Source: DASSTY01 sp035760645 (lineage in GTDB: Bacteria > Gemmatimonadota > Gemmatimonadetes > Gemmatimonadales > GWC2-71-9). Taken from it: a stretch of DNA of 64,000 nt. Position 1 is the first letter of the stretch, and each line of letters begins with the position of its first letter. The position numbers were made by a program, and so were the translations under genes. The notes beneath the pieces were generated by a model. The model was not told the DNA's origin, ran no database searches, and saw only the letters and a program-made list of their open reading frames with translations. This document shows positions 8,509-17,485 of this stretch, one piece after another. The stretch covers positions 1-64,000 of the forward strand of contig DASTSO010000021.1 of the NCBI GenBank assembly GCA_035760645.1. The letters are read 5' to 3'.

Positions 8509-10020
8509 ATGAGCGGGGAGGGTTCCGGCCTGCACCGGGTGGTGGTCGGCGAGCGGCATACGCTGGACGACTACGCCGCGATCGCCCACCTCGGGGCGGA
8601 GGTGGCCGAGCTCCGGGCGGAGGCCGCCGCCGCGCTGCCGCGCCTCGCCGGGCGCACGGTCTGGATGGTGAACTCGACCGCCCAGGGCGGCGGGGTCGCC
8701 GAGATGCTGCCGGCCGTCGTCGGGCTCCTCGGCGATCTCGGCGTCCGGTGCGAGTGGGTGGTCATCGGCACGGACGAGCCCGCCTTCTTCGCGCTCACGA
8801 AGCGGCTCCACAACCTCATCCACGGCGTCGACGGCCCGGCGCCCGACGCCGCCGAGCGCGCGCTCTACGAGCGCGTGAACCGGGAGAACGCCCGGCAGCT
8901 CGCCGCGCTGATGGCCCCCGGCGACGTCCTGATCGTGCACGACCCGCAGCCGCTCCCGCTCGCCGCGGCGCTGCGGGAGCGGCTGCCGCTGACGGCGATC
9001 TGGCGCTGCCACATCGGCCTCGACCAGGACACCCCGGCGACCCGCGCCGCCTGGGCCTTCCTCGCGCCCTACCTCGACGCCTACGACCACGCCGTCTTCT
9101 CGGCCCCGGAATACATCCCCGTGCAGCTCGCCGGCCGCGCGACGGTGATCCCGCCCGGCATCGACCCCCTCGCCCCCAAGAACCGCGAGCTCTCGCTGCA
9201 TGCCACCGTCGGGATCATGTGCAACGGCGGGCTCGTCGCCTGCCCGGGGCCCACGGTGCGCGGCCCCTTCACCGCGCTCGCGCAGCGGCTCCAGCCGGAC
9301 GGCCGCTTCGTGCCGGCCGGGGTGAGCGAGAGCATCGGGCTCCTCACCCGGCCCATCGTGACGCAGATCTCGCGGTGGGACCGGCTCAAGGGCTTCCTGC
9401 CGCTGCTGCGCGCGTTCGTGACTCTGAAGGCGGCGCTCGGCGACGGCGATGGTGCCGGCGCCGGCGGGCGGGATGCGGTGGTGCGCCGGCGACTGGACCT
9501 GGTGCGGCTGGTGCTCGCGGGGCCCGAGCCCGGGACGGTCGGGGACGATCCCGAGGCGCTCGCCGTGCTGGAGGAGCTGCGCGCCGCCTACCTGGCGCTC
9601 GACGCGGCCGTGCAGGACGAGATCGCCATCCTCTCGCTCCCCATGGTCTCGGTCGAGGAGAACGCGCTCCTGGTCAACGCCCTGCAGCGCGCCTCCACGC
9701 TCGTCGTGCAGAACTCGCTGCGCGAGGGCTTCGGCCTCACGATCGCCGAGGCGATGTGGAAGCGGGTGCCCGTCCTGAGCAGCGCCCGCGCGTGCGGGCC
9801 GCGCCAGCAGGTGCGCGACGGGCTCGACGGGCGGCTCGTCGCCGATCCGGAAGACGTCGAGGAGCTGCGGCGGGTGATGGCGGAGATGCTGGCCGACGGC
9901 GACCGGCGTCGCCAGTGGGGCCAGTCGGCCCAGCGACGGGTCCACGAGCGCTTCCTGGTCTTCACCCAGCTGCGCGACTGGGGGCGCCTGCTCGGCAGGG
10001 TCCCGCTCCGGTCGCCGTGA
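8509..10020 (+). CDS. GT4 glycosyltransferase, trehalose synthase (TreT)-like
   Basis: The 503-residue protein has the two-Rossmann GT-B layout. In the N-terminal half are NSTAQGGGVAEML and LIVHDPQPL, followed by WRCHIGLD. In the C-terminal half are ISRWDRLKG, LVVQNSLREGFGLTIAEAMWK with the acidic E-x7-E motif, and a linker. The GG-VAEM loop and HDPQP/RCHIG segments match TreT, which makes trehalose from NDP-glucose and glucose, and trehalose phosphorylase-type enzymes. Trehalose synthesis is an inference and would fit a stress island. GGGAGGAG precedes the ATG. It is divergent from the ABC operon. Confidence 0.82.
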   Translation: MSGEGSGLHRVVVGERHTLDDYAAIAHLGAEVAELRAEAAAALPRLAGRTVWMVNSTAQGGGVAEMLPAVVGLLGDLGVRCEWVVIGTDEPAFFALTKRLHNLIHGVDGPAPDAAERALYERVNRENARQLAALMAPGDVLIVHDPQPLPLAAALRERLPLTAIWRCHIGLDQDTPATRAAWAFLAPYLDAYDHAVFSAPEYIPVQLAGRATVIPPGIDPLAPKNRELSLHATVGIMCNGGLVACPGPTVRGPFTALAQRLQPDGRFVPAGVSESIGLLTRPIVTQISRWDRLKGFLPLLRAFVTLKAALGDGDGAGAGGRDAVVRRRLDLVRLVLAGPEPGTVGDDPEALAVLEELRAAYLALDAAVQDEIAILSLPMVSVEENALLVNALQRASTLVVQNSLREGFGLTIAEAMWKRVPVLSSARACGPRQQVRDGLDGRLVADPEDVEELRRVMAEMLADGDRRRQWGQSAQRRVHERFLVFTQLRDWGRLLGRVPLRSP

Positions 10021-10076
10021 GCGGCCGACCGGAGGCGGGATCGTCGCGATCGGCTGCGGCAGGCTCCGCAGCGCTC

Positions 10077-11060
10077 TCACGGCACGAGCACCGCCGCGCC
10101 GGTCAGTCGGCCCGCCCGCAGCGCGTCGAGCGCCGCCTGCGCCTCGGTGAGCGGGAAGGGCTGGACGTGGGTGCGCACCGGCACCGCGGGCGCGAGGCGG
10201 AGGAACGCGTCGCCGTCGCGGCGGGTGAGGTTGGCGACCGAGCGGACGACGCGCTCGCCCCAGAGCAGATCGTATGGGAACGCGGGGATGTCGCTCATGT
10301 GGATCCCGGCGCAGACCACCGTGCCGCCCTTGGCCACGGCCCGGAGCGCGGCGGGGACCAGCGCCCCGACGGGGGCGAAGAGAATCGCGGCGTCGAGCGG
10401 CTCCGGCGCGGGCGCGTCGGAGCCGCCCGCCCATTCGGCCCCCAGCTCGCGCGCGAAGCGCTGCGCCGCCGCGTCGCCGGGCCGGGTGAAGGCGAACACC
10501 CGCCGGCCCTGGTGCCGGGCGACCTGCGCCACGATGTGCGCGGCGGCGCCGAAGCCGTAGATGCCGAGGCGCGGGCCGGGGCCCGCGGCGACGAGCGCGC
10601 GATGCCCGATCAGCCCCGCGCAGAGGAGCGGGGCCGCGTCGGCATCGGCATACCCTTCGGGAATCGGGAAGCAGTAGCGCGCGTCCGCCACCGTGAACTC
10701 GGCGTAGCCGCCGTCGAGCTGGTACCCGGTGAAGCGGGCCCGATCGCAGAGGTTCTCCCGCCCGCTGCGGCAGAAGGCGCACACGCCGCAGGTCCAGCCG
10801 AGCCAGGGTACCCCGAGCCGGTCGCCGACGCGCACCCCGCCGACCCCGGCACCGACGGCCGCCACGGTGCCGACGATCTCGTGGCCGAGCACGAGCGGGA
10901 GCCTGGGGTCCGGGAGCTCGCCGTCGGCGACGTGCAGGTCGGTCCGGCACACGCCGCAGGCGCGCACCCGCAGGAGCACCTGCCCCTCCGCGGGGCGGGG
11001 CACCGGGAGTTCGGCCGCCTCGAGCGGGTGGCCGGGCGCGCGCAGCAGCATCGCGCGCAT
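10077..11060 (-). CDS. Zinc-dependent alcohol dehydrogenase (MDR family)
   Basis: The 327-residue enzyme has the catalytic zinc region ACGVCRTDLHV with GHEIVG after it, the structural-zinc cluster TCGVCAFCRSGRENLC and a nucleotide-binding segment LGIYGFGAAAH. The order fits NAD(P)-dependent zinc alcohol/aldehyde dehydrogenases. The start MRAMLLRAPG is the usual family start; a frame extension upstream lies inside the neighbour and is not convincing. It is the last gene of the hemerythrin-UspA-flavodoxin operon, 34 nt after the flavodoxin stop. Aldehyde reduction under stress or hypoxia is inferred. Confidence 0.87.
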   Translation of the reverse strand: MRAMLLRAPGHPLEAAELPVPRPAEGQVLLRVRACGVCRTDLHVADGELPDPRLPLVLGHEIVGTVAAVGAGVGGVRVGDRLGVPWLGWTCGVCAFCRSGRENLCDRARFTGYQLDGGYAEFTVADARYCFPIPEGYADADAAPLLCAGLIGHRALVAAGPGPRLGIYGFGAAAHIVAQVARHQGRRVFAFTRPGDAAAQRFARELGAEWAGGSDAPAPEPLDAAILFAPVGALVPAALRAVAKGGTVVCAGIHMSDIPAFPYDLLWGERVVRSVANLTRRDGDAFLRLAPAVPVRTHVQPFPLTEAQAALDALRAGRLTGAAVLVP

Positions 11061-11094
11061 GGAGTCGCCGGCGCCCGGGGCGGCGCTCCCCGCC

Positions 11095-11682
11095 TCAGCC
11101 GGGCTGCCGCACGGCCGTGCCATCGGGCCGGCGCGCGATCGCCGGGGCCCAGAGGACGCGGAGCTCCTGCGCGAAGCGGTCCACGGCGTTCCAGTCCGTG
11201 AAGTCGTAGTCGCGGCTCGCATCGGCGGGGCCGCCGCGGCGGCGGCTCACCCAGCGCACGATGTGCCGCTGCAGCCAGCCATAGCGCGTGTAGGCCATCG
11301 CGCCGCCGAACTTGCGAACGAGGCGCGGGTGCCAGCCGGTCTCCTTCAGGAACCGCTGGACGACGGCCTCCACTTCGGCCTGCGCCTTCGGAGCGGGGCT
11401 CGCCGCGGAGCCCGACACCGAGACGAACGCCGTGGGAAGAACGTCGAGCGCCGACGCGTGGCGGCGGACGAAGTCCCGGATGTAGCGCTGATGCCGCCCG
11501 TAGAGGATGGAGGCGGCGACGAGGACGCCGTCGTAGTCGGCGAGCGCGAGCGCCGGCGGCAGCCGGTCCCCGCGCTCGAGCGTGACGCGGTGCCCGCCGT
11601 CCGTGAGGACGCTGGCGATGCGCTGCACGATGCGCTCGGTCTGCCCGTAGGCCGTGCCGTAGACGATCAGGATGTTGCACAT
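11095..11682 (-). CDS. Flavodoxin-domain protein, HemG-like
   Basis: The 195-residue protein starts MCNILIVYGTAYGQTERIVQ, the flavodoxin FMN-phosphate loop. It continues with DYDGVLVAASILYGRHQRYI and ALDVLPTAFVSVSGSAASP, the pattern of menaquinone-dependent protoporphyrinogen oxidase HemG and related flavodoxin_5 proteins. The C-terminal part has the KFGGAMAYTRYGWLQRHIVRW segment seen in that group. Whether it oxidises protoporphyrinogen or is another FMN electron carrier is open. Its start overlaps the UspA gene by 16 nt. Confidence 0.83.
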   Translation of the reverse strand: MCNILIVYGTAYGQTERIVQRIASVLTDGGHRVTLERGDRLPPALALADYDGVLVAASILYGRHQRYIRDFVRRHASALDVLPTAFVSVSGSAASPAPKAQAEVEAVVQRFLKETGWHPRLVRKFGGAMAYTRYGWLQRHIVRWVSRRRGGPADASRDYDFTDWNAVDRFAQELRVLWAPAIARRPDGTAVRQPG

Positions 11683-12710
11683 GGGGACCTCACGAGGCTC
11701 GAGGATTCGTGCATGGCGGTCGCGGCGGCTTCCGTCGCACCCGCAGGGGCCGTTGCCGGGAGCCGCGCCACCAGCACCGGCGCATGGGCATGGCGCACGA
11801 CCTTGTCCATGACGCTGCCGAGCAGGAGGCGATCGGCCCCGTGGCGCTGGCGGGCGGCCATGGCGAGGAGGTCGAACCGCTCGTGCTCGAGCAGGTCGAG
11901 GATCGCCGCGCCCGGGCTCGTGTCGATGCCCGTCAGGCAGCGCACCCGGAGCCCGCGGCTCCGCAGGCCCGTGGCCACGCGCTCGAGATAGGCCTTCGCC
12001 TCCTGCTCGCGCTCGCCGACGAAGCCGTGGTCGAACTCGTACCCGCGGAACGGGGCTGCCGGCGCGAACCAGAGGAGCGGCACGACGATCTGGAGCAGCG
12101 TCAGCTCCGCGGTGGCCGGCGCGGCGAGGTCGAGCGCCGCCTCGACGGCCTGCTCCGCCTCGGCCGTGCCGTCGAGCGGGACGAGGACGCGCTCGAACGC
12201 GACCGGGGGCGCGGCGGCGAGATCGACCGGCGCGCCCTCCGGCCGCTCGACCGGAGCGGTGCGCAGCAGGAGGCACGGCCGCCCGATCGTGCGGAGGACC
12301 GCGTCCGCCACGCTGCCCATCAGGAAGCGGCCGAGCGCGCCCCGGCCGTGCGTCGTCATGACCACGAGATCGATCTCGTGCGACTCGGCGTACGCGGCGA
12401 GCTGGTCGACCACCGTGCCCGGGCCCTCCAGCAGCATCTCGTGCGTCGTGACGTGATAGTGCGCGGTGAGGTCGAGCATCCGCCCGCCCACATGGGCGGC
12501 CAGCTCCTCCCGGTTCTGGCGGTCGAGCTCGCCGTAGGCGTTCAGGACCTCGATGGCCATGCCCATGCTGAGCATGCTCGTGGCGAGCGGCTGGTGCACG
12601 GCGACGAGGTGAACCTGGGCGCCCGTCTGCCGGGCGATGCTCCCCGCCACGGGGAGCGCACGATCGGCCAGATCGGAGCCGTCGAGGGGAACGAGGATGT
12701 GATGCAGCAT
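11667..12710 (-). CDS. Tandem universal stress protein (two UspA domains)
   Basis: The 347-residue cytoplasmic protein consists of two Usp domains. The first begins MLHHILVPLDGSDLADRALP and ends with the ATP-binding motif TTHGRGALGRFLMGSVADAVLR. The second begins FERVLVPLDGTAEAEQA and ends with MAARQRHGADRLLLGSVMDKVVRHAHAPVLV. The first domain has the classical G-2x-G-9x-G(S/T) nucleotide loop; in the second the first Gly of the loop is replaced. GGGGGG lies 8 nt before the ATG. The gene is 74 nt after the hemerythrin gene in the same operon. It probably acts in survival under starvation or oxygen stress, as in related islands. Confidence 0.88.
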   Translation of the reverse strand: MLHHILVPLDGSDLADRALPVAGSIARQTGAQVHLVAVHQPLATSMLSMGMAIEVLNAYGELDRQNREELAAHVGGRMLDLTAHYHVTTHEMLLEGPGTVVDQLAAYAESHEIDLVVMTTHGRGALGRFLMGSVADAVLRTIGRPCLLLRTAPVERPEGAPVDLAAAPPVAFERVLVPLDGTAEAEQAVEAALDLAAPATAELTLLQIVVPLLWFAPAAPFRGYEFDHGFVGEREQEAKAYLERVATGLRSRGLRVRCLTGIDTSPGAAILDLLEHERFDLLAMAARQRHGADRLLLGSVMDKVVRHAHAPVLVARLPATAPAGATEAAATAMHESSSLVRSPCATS

Positions 12711-12784
12711 GGATCTATCCCCCCTTCGGGGCGCGGGCGGGAGCCGCCCGCTGGTGAGATGACGAGGACGCGTCGCCGGGCCCC

Positions 12785-13438
12785 TCAGGGGCGCGGAAGC
12801 ATCCGCCCACCGCTGTCGCGGGCCGGGCGCACCGGGGCCCCGACGACCGTCGGCAGCCGGGCCCGCACCACCTCGCCGACGAGCACGGCGGCGGGGAGGA
12901 GCACTTCCTCCTCCAGGGCGTCGTGATGCCGGAGGGCCGCCACGAGATCCCCGATCGAGGAGTCTCCCGCGGCGCGGCCGGCCGCGTCGAGCCGGGCGAT
13001 CGCGCTCGCGAGGCGCAGGTGCTCGCGATAGAGCGCCGGCAGGGCCTCCCGCAGGGAGTCCGTGCGCGCGAGCGCGACGTCGAACTCCGCCAGCGGCAGG
13101 TTGGCGGCGAGTGGCGCGAGCAGGCCGAGCGAGGGAAAGGCGAGATTCTCCTCGACGTCGAAGTGGGGCGCGAGCACGGCCGCGAGCGCGCGGGCGGACC
13201 GCCCGCGCTCGCCGGGCGCGCGGCAGGCCAGGTTGAGCGCCGTGGTGAGCTGCGCGTGCTCGGCCCGGACCGCGCTCGGGATGTCGAGCCCGATGAGCTC
13301 GTGGACCGTGCCGCCCGGGGGCATGCAGTCGCCGGTCGGACGGACGGCGCGCTGTTGGGCGGCGACCGCCGGCGCGAAGGCCAGCGTGCAGGCGACGAGG
13401 GCGGCGAGACGCGGAAAGGCAGGGCGGGCGGACTGCAT
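12785..13438 (-). CDS. Exported hemerythrin-like protein
   Basis: The 217-residue protein opens with a Sec signal peptide (cleavage after AVAAQ, near residue 27), so it acts in the periplasm. The mature part has His/Glu motifs typical of a hemerythrin four-helix bundle: VRAEHAQL, LAPHFDVEENLAFPSL, YREHLRLASA and RHHDALEEEVLLPA. These could bind a di-iron centre for oxygen, NO or iron. Periplasmic location is unusual for this fold. It is the first gene of a four-gene operon behind the repeat promoter at 13475-13517. Oxygen sensing or scavenging is inferred from family and context. Confidence 0.8.
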   Translation of the reverse strand: MQSARPAFPRLAALVACTLAFAPAVAAQQRAVRPTGDCMPPGGTVHELIGLDIPSAVRAEHAQLTTALNLACRAPGERGRSARALAAVLAPHFDVEENLAFPSLGLLAPLAANLPLAEFDVALARTDSLREALPALYREHLRLASAIARLDAAGRAAGDSSIGDLVAALRHHDALEEEVLLPAAVLVGEVVRARLPTVVGAPVRPARDSGGRMLPRP

Positions 13439-13474
13439 GGGAACCTCCTGACGGGCCCGGGGGGCCTGACACCC

Positions 13475-13517
13475 ACGCTACACCACCGGCGGGAAACGTG
13501 TGTGAGGCGGCGGTGAG
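13475..13517 (-). promoter_or_regulatory. 11-bp direct-repeat promoter box (site E)
   Basis: On the minus strand, CTCAC at 13517 and 13506 and TTCCC at 13495 are spaced by 11 bp. TAGCGT at 13480-13475 begins 15 nt after the last half-site. The layout and even the bases around the -10 (GGTGTAGCGT) match site D. It drives hemerythrin-UspA-flavodoxin-ADH. Confidence 0.7.
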
Positions 13518-13541
13518 GATTCCTTCATCCTCGGGCCCCGC

Positions 13542-13585
13542 TTCATGCGGGGTTCACGCGCCCTTCAACGCCGAAGCGCTACGCT
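13542..13585 (+). promoter_or_regulatory. 11-bp direct-repeat promoter box (site C)
   Basis: TTCAT at 13542, TTCAC at 13553 and TTCAA at 13564 are spaced by 11 bp. TACGCT at 13580-13585 begins 16 nt after the last half-site. It points to the P-type ATPase gene and lies back to back with site E, so the gap is a true divergent control region. Confidence 0.7.
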
Positions 13586-13657
13586 GGGCCGGGTACTGGC
13601 ACGCGGAGTGCCCGCCGGGCGGTGGCCGGGCGGTGCTCGGACCGGAGGTGTTCCACG

Positions 13658-16192
13658 GTGGGAAGCGTCGGCGTCGACACAGCGGCCGCTCCCGCGCCCG
13701 AAGCGCGGCCGGACGACGTGTGGGCCCAGCCCGCCGCGGCCGTCCTCGCCCGGCTCGACTCCTCGCTCGCCGGCCTCGGGGCCGCAGAGGCGGAGCGACG
13801 CGCGGGGCGGTACGGACCCAACCGGCTGCCGGAGGCCCGCCGCCACGCACTGGCGATTCTCGCCGGGCAGGTGACGAGCCCGCTCGTCCTCGTGCTCGTC
13901 GGCGCGGCGGTGGTCTCCTGGTTCCTGGGCGAGCGGGTGGACGCGGGGGTCATCCTCGGCGTGGTCGCGCTCAACGCCCTCCTCGGGTTCACGCAGGAAT
14001 ACCGGGCCGAGCGGGCGCTCCGGGCCCTGCAGCACTACGTGACCCGCTCGGCCAAGGTCTGGCGCGACGGCGCCCTCACCGTGTGCCCCGCGGCGGCGCT
14101 CGTCCCGGGCGACGTCGTCCGGATCGAGCTCGGCGATCTCGTCCCCGCCGACCTCCGCCTGGTCGCCAGCGACGATCTCGCCCTCGACGAGGCGACGCTG
14201 ACCGGCGAGGCGTGGCCCAGCGCGAAGGTGGCGGATGCGGTGTCGGGCGGGCGGCTGCCCCAGGAGCTCGCCTGCGGCGCCTTCCTCGGCAGCACGGTGG
14301 CGAGCGGCTGGGGCGTGGGCGTCGTCGTCGCCACGGGGCCCGCGACCTTCATGGGCCGCACGGCGCGCCTGCTCGCCGACAAGCCGCGCGAGACGGACTT
14401 CCAGCGCAACATCCGCCGCCTCAGCGGCATGCTGGTCTGGCTGATCGCCGCCCTCACCCTCTTCGTCTTCGTCGCCAACCTCGCGCTGGCCAAGGGGTGG
14501 TTCGAGTCCTTCCTCTTCGCTGTCGCGCTCGCCGTGGGCATCACGCCCGAGGTGCTGCCGGCCATCGTGACGATCACGCTCGCCAACGGTGCGCTGCGGA
14601 TGGCGAAGGACCAGGTCGTCACCAAGCGGCTGATGTCGGTCGAGGACCTCGGCAACGTGGACGTGCTCTGCTGCGACAAGACGGGCACGCTCACCGAGGG
14701 CGCCTTCACGCTCGACGCCGCCGTCGATCCCCAGGGCGCCCCGAGCGAGGCGGTGCTCCTCGCCGGCGCGCTCACGACGGGAGAGACGCAGAACCCGCTG
14801 GATCGCGCCCTGCGGGCCGATCCGCGCGTCGCCGCGCTCCAGGCGGCGCGGGCGGCGGCCTACGCGCGCCTCGACGAGAATGCGTTCGACCACGAGCGGC
14901 GGCGCGAGAGCGTGCTGGTCCGCGGCCCCGAGGGTACCCGGCTCCTCGTGAAGGGGGCGCCGGAAGCGGTGCTGCGCGTCTGCACCGGCCTGACGGCAGC
15001 GGAGCTCCAGGCCTTCGTCGCGCTGGTCGAGGCGCGCGAGCGGGAGGCGGTGCGGGTGATCGCCCTCGCCGCGCGCCCCTTCGCGGGGACGGCGTCCAGC
15101 AGCGCGGACGAGGTGGGCCTCACGCTTCTGGGCTGCCTCCTCTTCCGCGATCCGCCGAAGGCGACCGCGGCGGCCTCGGTCGAGGACATCCACCGCCTCG
15201 GCGTCGCGCTCAAGGTGATCAGCGGGGACAGCCCGCGCGTCACCGCCCGGGTCTGCCGCGACGTCGGCCTCGCGGTGGCGGAGGCCGACGTGGTCACGGG
15301 CGACGCGCTCGCCGCTGCCGATCCCGCCGCGCTGGCGGAGCTCGTCCAGCGCGCCACGGCGTTCGCCCGCGTGGGCCCCGAGCAGAAGCGGGCCCTGATC
15401 GCCGCGCTCGCCGCCCAGCGGCACGTGGTCGGCTTCCTGGGCGACGGCGTCAACGACGCCCCGGCGCTGCGCGCGGCCGACGTCGGCATCGCGGTCGACG
15501 GCGGCACCGACGTCGCCAAGGAGGCGGCCGACATCGTGCTGCTGCGCAAGGACCTCACGGTGCTCGCCGGCGGCATCGTCGAGGGACGGAAGACGTTCGC
15601 CAACATCACCAAGTACCTCTACAACACCGTCAGCGCGAACTTCGGCAACATGCTCACGGTGGCGTTGGCGTCGCTGTTCCTGCCGTTCATCCCACTGCTG
15701 CCGTCGCAGATTCTCCTCAACAACTTCCTCAGCGACGTGCCGCTCGTCACGGTGGCCACCGACCGGGTGGACGGGGAGCTGCTGCAGCGGCCCCGCACCT
15801 GGTCCATCCCCGAGCTCGTGCGGTTCATGGTCTGGTTCGGCACCCTGAGCGCCGTGTTCGACCTGCTGCTCATCGGCGCCGCGCTCGGGCTGCTGCACCT
15901 CGGCACCGCCGCCTTCCGCACCGCGTGGTTCGTCGAGTCGGCCGTGTCGGAGATCATCGTGACGTTCGCCATCCGCACCCGGCAGCCCTTCTTCCGCAGC
16001 GTCCCGAGCGGGTGGCTCGTGGTCGCCTCGCTCCTCTGCATCGTCGTGGCCCTCGCGGCGCCGTTCAGCGCCGCGGGACGCGAGCTCTTCGACTTCGTCC
16101 CGCCGACGCCCGCGACGATGCTCGCCGTCGCCGCGGTGCTCGTCGCCTACTTCGCCGCGGCGGAGCTGGCGAAGCGGCGGTTCTTCCGCTGA
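13658..16192 (+). CDS. P-type cation ATPase, MgtA-like (type IIIB)
   Basis: The 844-residue protein has the P-ATPase order: N-terminal cation_ATPase_N region, helices 1-2, actuator domain, helix 4 with AVGITPEVLPAIVTITLA, phosphorylation loop DKTGTLTEG (Asp340), hinge GDGVNDAPALRAADVGIA, and C-terminal helices. TPEVLPAIV and the following QVVTKRLMSVEDLG segment are the MgtA/MgtB signature, so magnesium import is the best guess. The actuator motif reads LTGEAWP rather than the common TGES. The GTG start at 13658 has GGAGG 9 nt upstream; an ATG at 13622 lacks one. The gene stands behind promoter site C and is followed by site A. Confidence 0.88.
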   Translation: MGSVGVDTAAAPAPEARPDDVWAQPAAAVLARLDSSLAGLGAAEAERRAGRYGPNRLPEARRHALAILAGQVTSPLVLVLVGAAVVSWFLGERVDAGVILGVVALNALLGFTQEYRAERALRALQHYVTRSAKVWRDGALTVCPAAALVPGDVVRIELGDLVPADLRLVASDDLALDEATLTGEAWPSAKVADAVSGGRLPQELACGAFLGSTVASGWGVGVVVATGPATFMGRTARLLADKPRETDFQRNIRRLSGMLVWLIAALTLFVFVANLALAKGWFESFLFAVALAVGITPEVLPAIVTITLANGALRMAKDQVVTKRLMSVEDLGNVDVLCCDKTGTLTEGAFTLDAAVDPQGAPSEAVLLAGALTTGETQNPLDRALRADPRVAALQAARAAAYARLDENAFDHERRRESVLVRGPEGTRLLVKGAPEAVLRVCTGLTAAELQAFVALVEAREREAVRVIALAARPFAGTASSSADEVGLTLLGCLLFRDPPKATAAASVEDIHRLGVALKVISGDSPRVTARVCRDVGLAVAEADVVTGDALAAADPAALAELVQRATAFARVGPEQKRALIAALAAQRHVVGFLGDGVNDAPALRAADVGIAVDGGTDVAKEAADIVLLRKDLTVLAGGIVEGRKTFANITKYLYNTVSANFGNMLTVALASLFLPFIPLLPSQILLNNFLSDVPLVTVATDRVDGELLQRPRTWSIPELVRFMVWFGTLSAVFDLLLIGAALGLLHLGTAAFRTAWFVESAVSEIIVTFAIRTRQPFFRSVPSGWLVVASLLCIVVALAAPFSAAGRELFDFVPPTPATMLAVAAVLVAYFAAAELAKRRFFR

Positions 16193-16199
16193 GGCAGGT

Positions 16200-16243
16200 T
16201 TCACCCCGCCTTCACGCTTCTCTCAGGGCCTCCGTCGCACTGT
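16200..16243 (+). promoter_or_regulatory. 11-bp direct-repeat promoter box (site A)
   Basis: TTCAC at 16200, TTCAC at 16211 and CTCAG at 16222 are spaced by 11 bp and begin 8 nt after the ATPase stop. The -10 position holds CACTGT (16238), a poorer match to the TAGCGT-like consensus. It precedes the dehydrogenase at 16274. Confidence 0.68.
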
Positions 16244-16273
16244 CGAAGTGTGCCCTTCACAGGAGGTCCCCCC

Positions 16274-17380
16274 ATGACCACCGCCGTTGCCACCCCCGCC
16301 GCCCCGCCGCAGCGCCGGGCGCGGCCGCGCACCATGCGCGCCACGGTCTTCGTCGCGCCCGGCCGCATCGAGCTGCGCGAGAAGCCGATTCCCACCGTCG
16401 GGCCGACCGACGCGCTCCTCCGGGTCACCACGACCACGATCTGCGGCACCGACGTCCACATCCTCAAGGGCGAGTACCCGGTGAAATCAGGTCTCACGAT
16501 CGGCCACGAGCCCGTCGGCGTGATCGAGGAGCTGGGCAGCGCCGTGACCGGCTACACCGAGGGCCAGCGCGTCATCGTCGGCGCCATCACGCCCTGCGGC
16601 CAGTGCCTGAGCTGCCTCGCCGGGCAGCATTCGCAGTGCGGCGGCCGCGCGATGGGCGGCTGGCGCTTCGGCAACACGATCGACGGCTGCCAGGCCGAGT
16701 ACGTGCTGGTGCCGAACGCGCAGGCCAACCTCGCCCCCGTGCCCGACGAGCTCACCGACGAGCAGGTGCTGATGTGCCCCGACATCATGAGCACCGGGTT
16801 CGGCGGCGCCGAGAGCGGGCGCATCCGCATCGGCGACACCGTCGCGATCTTCGCCCAGGGGCCGATCGGCCTCTGCGCCACCGTCGGCGCGCGGCTCATG
16901 GGCGCGACCCGGATCCTCGTCGTGGAGGGGAACGACGCCCGCATCGCCATGGCGCGCCGTCTCGGTGCCGACGAGGTGATCGACTTCCGCGCGGGCGATC
17001 CGGTGAGCGCGATCCGCGAGCTCACCGACGGCCGCGGCGTCGACGTCGCCATCGAGGCGCTCGGCCGGCAGGAGACGTTCGAGAGCTCCCTGCGCGTCCT
17101 CCGCCCCGGCGGGACGCTCTCGAGCCTCGGCGTCTACTCGGGCAAGCTCGAGCTCCCGCTCGACGCGTTCGCCGCGGGGCTCGGCGACCACCGCATCGTC
17201 ACGACCCTCTGCCCGGGCGGCAAGGAGCGGATGCGGCGCCTGCTGAACGTCGTGCGCTCCGGCCGAGCCGACCTGCGCCCGCTCGTCACGCACCGCTTCC
17301 CGCTCGACCGGATCGAGGAGGCGTACGACCTCTTCGCCCACCAGCGCGACGGCGTGCTCAAGGTGGCGATCACGCCCTGA
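16274..17380 (+). CDS. Zinc-dependent alcohol dehydrogenase (MDR family, TbADH-like)
   Basis: The 368-residue enzyme shows CGTDVHILKGEYP and GHEPVGVIEELG for the catalytic zinc, a CGQCLSCLAGQHSQCGG segment, and CPDIMSTGFGGAE, where the Asp matches the third zinc ligand of secondary-alcohol dehydrogenases of the Thermoanaerobacter type. A Rossmann segment follows. The start is the ATG 6 nt behind AGGAGGT. It has its own repeat promoter (site A) and ends in a large hairpin. Alcohol/aldehyde redox cycling under low oxygen is inferred; the substrate is unknown. Confidence 0.87.
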   Translation: MTTAVATPAAPPQRRARPRTMRATVFVAPGRIELREKPIPTVGPTDALLRVTTTTICGTDVHILKGEYPVKSGLTIGHEPVGVIEELGSAVTGYTEGQRVIVGAITPCGQCLSCLAGQHSQCGGRAMGGWRFGNTIDGCQAEYVLVPNAQANLAPVPDELTDEQVLMCPDIMSTGFGGAESGRIRIGDTVAIFAQGPIGLCATVGARLMGATRILVVEGNDARIAMARRLGADEVIDFRAGDPVSAIRELTDGRGVDVAIEALGRQETFESSLRVLRPGGTLSSLGVYSGKLELPLDAFAAGLGDHRIVTTLCPGGKERMRRLLNVVRSGRADLRPLVTHRFPLDRIEEAYDLFAHQRDGVLKVAITP

Positions 17381-17394
17381 CCCGCGGTCCGATC

Positions 17395-17461
17395 CCGGGC
17401 CCACACGAGACGAGGGGCTCGTGCCGCTGCGGCACGAGCCCCTCGTCTCGTGTGGGCCCGG
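17395..17461. terminator. Long bidirectional hairpin terminator
   Basis: A 33-bp perfect inverted repeat with a single-base centre (17428) lies between the convergent dehydrogenase and PEP synthase genes. The arms read GGGCCCACACGAGACGAGGG onward and its complement. There is no T-run, so termination by the stem alone is inferred. Confidence 0.8.
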
Positions 17462-17485
17462 CGGCCGGCGCCGGCGCCCGGACGA

